Assembly: GCA_025964065.1 (NCBI GenBank)
Contig: JAOPZO010000072.1
Coordinates: 1-7,737 of the forward strand
Direction of reading: 5' to 3'
DNA length: 7,737 bases
Origin: Solirubrobacterales bacterium
Lineage (GTDB): Bacteria > Actinomycetota > Thermoleophilia > Solirubrobacterales > Solirubrobacteraceae
Program-made: the position numbers and the translations under genes
The notes under the pieces: generated by a model
The model's input: the letters and a program-made list of their open reading frames with translations, nothing else
Databases searched by the model: none
Told to the model about the DNA's origin: nothing
In this document: piece by piece, positions 5,154 to 7,737 of the stretch
Position numbering within the stretch: position 1 is the stretch's first letter
Layout of the letters: each line of letters begins with the position of its first letter

Positions 5154-6313
5154 GGCCCGGCACGCTCCACGCCGTCCTGGCCGGGGCGATCGCCGCGTTC
5201 GTCGGCTTCGCGAGCACCTTCGCGGTCGTCCTCGCCGGCCTGCGGAGCGTCGGCGCGAGCCCGGGCCAGGCGGCGTCCGGGCTGCTCGCGGTCTGCGTCG
5301 TCATGGCCGTCACCACCGCGTTCCTCGGGCTGCGCACGCGGATGCCCATCCTGCTCGCCTGGTCCACGCCGGGCGCGGCGCTGCTCGCGAGCGCGGGGGC
5401 GCCGGACGGCGGCTACGCGGCGGCGGTCGGCGCCTTCGTGGTCTGCGGCGCGCTCCTCGCGCTCACCGGCCTGTGGGGCGCGCTCGGCCGCGCGATCGCG
5501 CGCATCCCCGTGCCCATCGCGAGCGCCATGCTCGCCGGCGTCCTGCTGCCGCTCTGCCTCGCGCCCGTGCGCGCCGCCGTGGACATCCCCGCCGCGGCGG
5601 GCCCCGTGATCGCCACCTGGGCGCTGCTGAGCGTCCTCGCGAAGCGCTGGGCGGTCCCGGGCGCCCTCGCCGTCGCGATCGTGGTGGTCCTCGTCTCCGA
5701 GCCGCTCGTGGCCGGGCCGACCGGCGCGCTTCCGGTGCTCGAGGGCGTCGTCCCGTCGCTCAGCGTCGCCGCGCTCGTGGGCATCGCGCTGCCGCTCTTC
5801 GTCGTGACCATGGCCTCGCAGAACGTGCCGGGGATGGGCGTCCTCGCCGCGAACGGCTACCGCCCGCCGCTCAGGCCGGTGCTGCTCACCACGGGCGGCG
5901 CGACCGTCGTCGGCGCGCCGTTCGGCGTCTTCGCGGTGAACCTGGCGGCGATCACCGCCGCGCTCGTCGCAGGGCCCGACGCGCACGCGGATCCCGCCCG
6001 GCGGTGGATCGCCTCCGTCGCCAGCGGCGCGACCTACCTCGTCCTCGGCCTGGGGGCGGGCCTCGCCACGGCGTTCGTCGCCTCCGCCCCGGCCGGGCTC
6101 GTCGAGACGGTCGCCGGCCTCGCGCTCCTCGGGGCGCTCGGCGGCGCGCTGACCTCCTCGCTCTCGGAGCCCGCGCAGCGGGAGCCCGCCGTCGTGACGT
6201 TCGTCGTGAGCGCCTCCGCGATCACGGCGCTCGGGATCTCCGCGGCGTTCTGGGGCCTCGTGGCCGGGCTCGCGTTCCTCGGCCTCCGGCGCGCACGCCC
6301 CGCCGCCGCATGA
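5150..6313 (+). CDS. benE: BenE-family benzoate/H+ symporter homologue
   Basis: 387-aa integral membrane protein with about 12 hydrophobic segments and the expected family length. BenE carriers import benzoate or related acids with protons across the cytoplasmic membrane. Diagnostic stretches: LAWSTPGAALLASAG (69-83), MASQNVPGMGVLAANGY (221-237), PFGVFAVNLAAITAAL (257-272) and D..RRWIA near 281-288, all matching the conserved BenE segments in order. It overlaps the regulator upstream and AzlC downstream by ATGA, so expression is coupled. No benzoate-degrading dioxygenase (ben/xyl) gene is in the window; the P450s next door could act on aromatic compounds but there is no direct evidence. The true substrate may differ from benzoate. 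Confidence 0.9.
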   Translation: MRPGTLHAVLAGAIAAFVGFASTFAVVLAGLRSVGASPGQAASGLLAVCVVMAVTTAFLGLRTRMPILLAWSTPGAALLASAGAPDGGYAAAVGAFVVCGALLALTGLWGALGRAIARIPVPIASAMLAGVLLPLCLAPVRAAVDIPAAAGPVIATWALLSVLAKRWAVPGALAVAIVVVLVSEPLVAGPTGALPVLEGVVPSLSVAALVGIALPLFVVTMASQNVPGMGVLAANGYRPPLRPVLLTTGGATVVGAPFGVFAVNLAAITAALVAGPDAHADPARRWIASVASGATYLVLGLGAGLATAFVASAPAGLVETVAGLALLGALGGALTSSLSEPAQREPAVVTFVVSASAITALGISAAFWGLVAGLAFLGLRRARPAAA

Positions 6314-6960
6314 GGAAGCCGCCGCCGTACGCCGCCGACGCGCTCGGCATCGGGCTGGCCACGGGGGTCTACGGCATCTCGTTCGGCGTGCTCGCGGTGG
6401 GCGCCGGCCTGTCGGTCGCCCAGGCGTGCGCGATGTCGCTGCTCGTCTTCACGGGCGGCTCGCAGTTCGCGGCGGTGAGCGTCGTGGCGGTCGGCGGCTC
6501 CATGGCGACGGCGGTCGTCAACGGGCTGCTGCTCGGGGTGCGGAACACGGCCTACGGGCTGTCGATCGCGACGCTCCTGCGCGGGGGCCTCGGGCGCCGC
6601 ATGCTGGCGAGCCACCTCGTCATCGACGAGTCGACCGCGATGGCGCGCGCGCAGGAGGAGCCCGGGGAGGCCCGGGGCGCGTTCTGGCTCACGGGCTTCG
6701 CGGTGTTCGTCCTGTGGAACCTCGGGACGCTCGGCGGCGCGCTCGCCGGAAGCGGCCTCGACCCCGGCACCTTCGGCCTCGACGCGATGTTCCCCGCGGC
6801 GTTCCTCGCCCTGCTCGCGCCGCAGCTGCGGCAGCGCGACGCCCCCACGGTCGCGCTCGTCGGCGCGCTGATCGCCGTGGTCCTCGTGCCGCTCACCCCC
6901 GCAGGCGTCCCCGTCCTGGCGGCGAGCCTCGCGCTGCTCGTCGCGGTGCGGCGCCGATGA
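6310..6960 (+). CDS. azlC: AzlC-family branched-chain amino acid export subunit
   Basis: 216-aa membrane protein with five to seven hydrophobic segments. AzlC (YgaZ-like) pairs with a small AzlD subunit to export branched-chain amino acids or analogues. Family marks: YGISFGVLAVGAG (21-33), the highly conserved FTGGSQFAAV (47-56), GLLLGVRNTAYGLSIA (72-87) and SHLVIDESTAMA (101-112), followed by NLGTLGGALAG (137-147) and the late MFPAAFLALLAPQL (160-173). Its length is slightly under typical AzlC (about 230-240), with a short N-terminal extension before the first helix. ATG 6310 overlaps the BenE stop, and its own TGA overlaps the AzlD start (ATGA 6957-6960). The substrate could differ in this operon because of the BenE neighbour. 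Confidence 0.94.
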   Translation: MRKPPPYAADALGIGLATGVYGISFGVLAVGAGLSVAQACAMSLLVFTGGSQFAAVSVVAVGGSMATAVVNGLLLGVRNTAYGLSIATLLRGGLGRRMLASHLVIDESTAMARAQEEPGEARGAFWLTGFAVFVLWNLGTLGGALAGSGLDPGTFGLDAMFPAAFLALLAPQLRQRDAPTVALVGALIAVVLVPLTPAGVPVLAASLALLVAVRRR

Positions 6961-7259
6961 GCTGGGCGGCGCTGCTGCTGCTCGCGGGCGGCAGCTGGCT
7001 CCTCAAGGCCGTCGGCCCGATGCTGCTCGGGGAGCGGGAGCCGTCCCCGGGGGTCGCGCGGCTGCTCGCGCTCGTCGCGGTGCCGCTGCTCGCGGCGCTC
7101 ATCGTCGTGCAGACGTTCGGGGACGACGACCGGCTCGTACTCGACGCGCGCGTCCCGGCCCTCGCCGTGGCGGGCGTGTGCGTGTGGCGCCGGGCGCCGT
7201 TCCTCGTGACGGTCCTCGCCGCCGCGGCGACCGCCGCCGGGCTCCGGGCCCTCGCCTAG
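6957..7259 (+). CDS. azlD: AzlD-family small partner of AzlC
   Basis: 100-aa, four-helix membrane protein of normal AzlD size. The start SWAALLLLAGGSWLLKAVGP (2-21) matches the first helix and its conserved turn, RLLALVAVPLLAALIVVQTF (35-54) the second, and two more helices follow after the polar DDDRLVLDARVPA loop. It forms the exporter with AzlC; both are usually required. It is the last gene of the operon. Its TAG (7257-7259) lies in the CTAG that also encodes the stop of the opposing gene at 7256-7576, so there is no room for a terminator before the convergent gene. Confidence 0.9.
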   Translation: MSWAALLLLAGGSWLLKAVGPMLLGEREPSPGVARLLALVAVPLLAALIVVQTFGDDDRLVLDARVPALAVAGVCVWRRAPFLVTVLAAAATAAGLRALA

Positions 7260-7576
7260 TCGTCGTCGCCCCCGCGGCCCCGTCCGCGCCCCCGGCCCCG
7301 CCCGCCGCCGTCGTCGTCCTCGGCGTTGTCGTCGGAGCCGCTCCCGGCGTCGCCGCCGGTCGCCGGCGTCGTGGTGGGCGCCGTCGGGGTCGTCCGCGCG
7401 GGTGTGGTGGTGGTGGTGGCGCGCGGCGGTGCGAGGACGTCCCCGGCGTCGAGCGGCTCGGCCTGCAGGCCCACCCGCTGCGAGGTCAGCGAGGTGGCCG
7501 CGGAGGTGATCGCGACGGCGACGGCGAGCCCCGCGAGGGCGAGGAGCACGAGCGTGAGGAGGCGGCGGGCGGGCAT
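7256..7576 (-). CDS. Small membrane-anchored Thr/Pro-rich protein with RG and acidic tail (106 aa)
   Basis: A short Arg-containing N-terminus (MPARR) precedes a hydrophobic helix (about 6-28), which reads as an uncleaved signal anchor or a signal peptide. A short ordered stretch (SQRVGLQAEPLDAGDVLAPP, 32-51) follows. The rest is low complexity: Thr/Pro/Ala (53-73), Gly/Ser/Asp (74-89), then five GR repeats and a terminal DDD. The extracytoplasmic part looks disordered, like a wall-spanning linker. The ATG (7576-7574) is 4 bp after the histidine kinase stop, with GAGGA as ribosome-binding site, so the two are cotranscribed. It could be an accessory or periplasmic partner of the kinase; no family recognised. 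The codon repeats (GGT/GTC runs) make length variation by slippage likely. Confidence 0.7.
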   Translation of the reverse strand: MPARRLLTLVLLALAGLAVAVAITSAATSLTSQRVGLQAEPLDAGDVLAPPRATTTTTPARTTPTAPTTTPATGGDAGSGSDDNAEDDDGGGRGRGRGRGRGGDDD

Positions 7577-7580
7577 GGGG

Positions 7581-7737
7581 TCAGTCCTCGGGGCCGGGGA
7601 GGTCGACGCGGGCGACGGTGCCGCCGCCCGGGCGGGGAAGCAGGTGGACGTCGCCGCCCCAGCGGCGCGCGAGGCCGCGGGCGATCGGGAGGCCGAGCCC
7701 GGTGCCGGCCGCGCCCTGCCGCCCGGCGGTGCCGCGG
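7581..7737 (-). CDS. Sensor histidine kinase, C-terminal fragment
   Basis: The minus-strand frame enters at the window edge and stops at TGA 7583-7581. The 51-51+ visible residues contain GTGLGLPIARGLARRWGGDV, the G2-type ATP-lid motif of the HATPase_c domain (GTGLGL..AR.L...HGG), followed by the last strand GGGTVARVDLP. This identifies a two-component sensor kinase; the H-box, N-box and sensing domain lie outside the window. It is directly upstream of the small Thr/Pro-rich membrane protein (4-bp gap) on the same strand. Its response regulator is expected further upstream but cannot be seen. Confidence 0.9.
   Translation of the reverse strand, partial: RGTAGRQGAAGTGLGLPIARGLARRWGGDVHLLPRPGGGTVARVDLPGPED

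Noticed and set aside
4591..6960. 789-codon plus-strand frame through the XRE-cupin and BenE genes into AzlC
   Set aside because: Only its last part (from 6310) is the true AzlC gene; the preceding Arg/Ala-rich stretch is an out-of-frame reading of the regulator and BenE.
7259..7435. Runs of GTC/GTCG and GGT that look like a tandem DNA repeat
   Set aside because: They are the codons of the Thr/Pro, GR and Asp tracts of the small membrane protein; not a separate repeat element, and not CRISPR-like.
1..7737. Search for tRNA, rRNA, riboswitch, CRISPR array, insertion sequence or attachment site
   Set aside because: No convincing cloverleaf, conserved RNA motif, direct-repeat array, transposase or terminal inverted repeats seen by eye.

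Overview
The window is very GC-rich bacterial DNA. Genes are tightly packed, third codon positions are almost always G or C, ATGA/GTGA start-stop overlaps are frequent, and several promoters look leaderless. This fits a high-GC actinobacterium. The style suggests a soil Thermoleophilia/Solirubrobacterales-type lineage, but that placement is an impression and not proven. No rRNA, tRNA, CRISPR array, transposase or phage gene is visible.

Layout. (1) 1-95 (+): the last 30 codons of an unidentified gene. It ends tail-to-tail against a small minus-strand gene (92-298), and one CTAG provides both stop codons. (2) 92-3212 (-): a leftward series of a 65-aa small gene (3015-3212), a ~45-aa small gene (2868-3005), a MOSC-domain protein (2158-2871), a cytochrome P450 (848-2143), then a MarR regulator (300-725) with its own promoter and the small gene at 92-298. 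(3) 3249-4541 (+): a second P450 of the same general type, divergent from the leftward series across only 36 bp. A perfect 7-bp hairpin begins on its stop codon. (4) 4578-7259 (+): a four-gene operon of an XRE-cupin regulator, a BenE-type benzoate/H+ symporter homologue, AzlC and AzlD. Each junction is an ATGA overlap. (5) 7256-7737 (-): the C-terminal end of a sensor histidine kinase and, 4 bp downstream, a small membrane-anchored Thr/Pro-rich protein with an RG/acidic tail. This gene again meets AzlD tail-to-tail at a shared CTAG.

How the parts may work together. The left half is an oxidative-metabolism cluster: two P450 monooxygenases flanking a molybdenum-cofactor-type MOSC protein and two uncharacterised small proteins, with a MarR-type ligand-responsive repressor nearby. 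No ferredoxin or ferredoxin reductase is present, so electrons must come from elsewhere in the genome. The right half is a transport module in which a cupin-sensing repressor appears to control, from its own leaderless promoter, both a putative aromatic-acid importer and a two-subunit amino-acid exporter. Substrates for all of these are inferred from family only.
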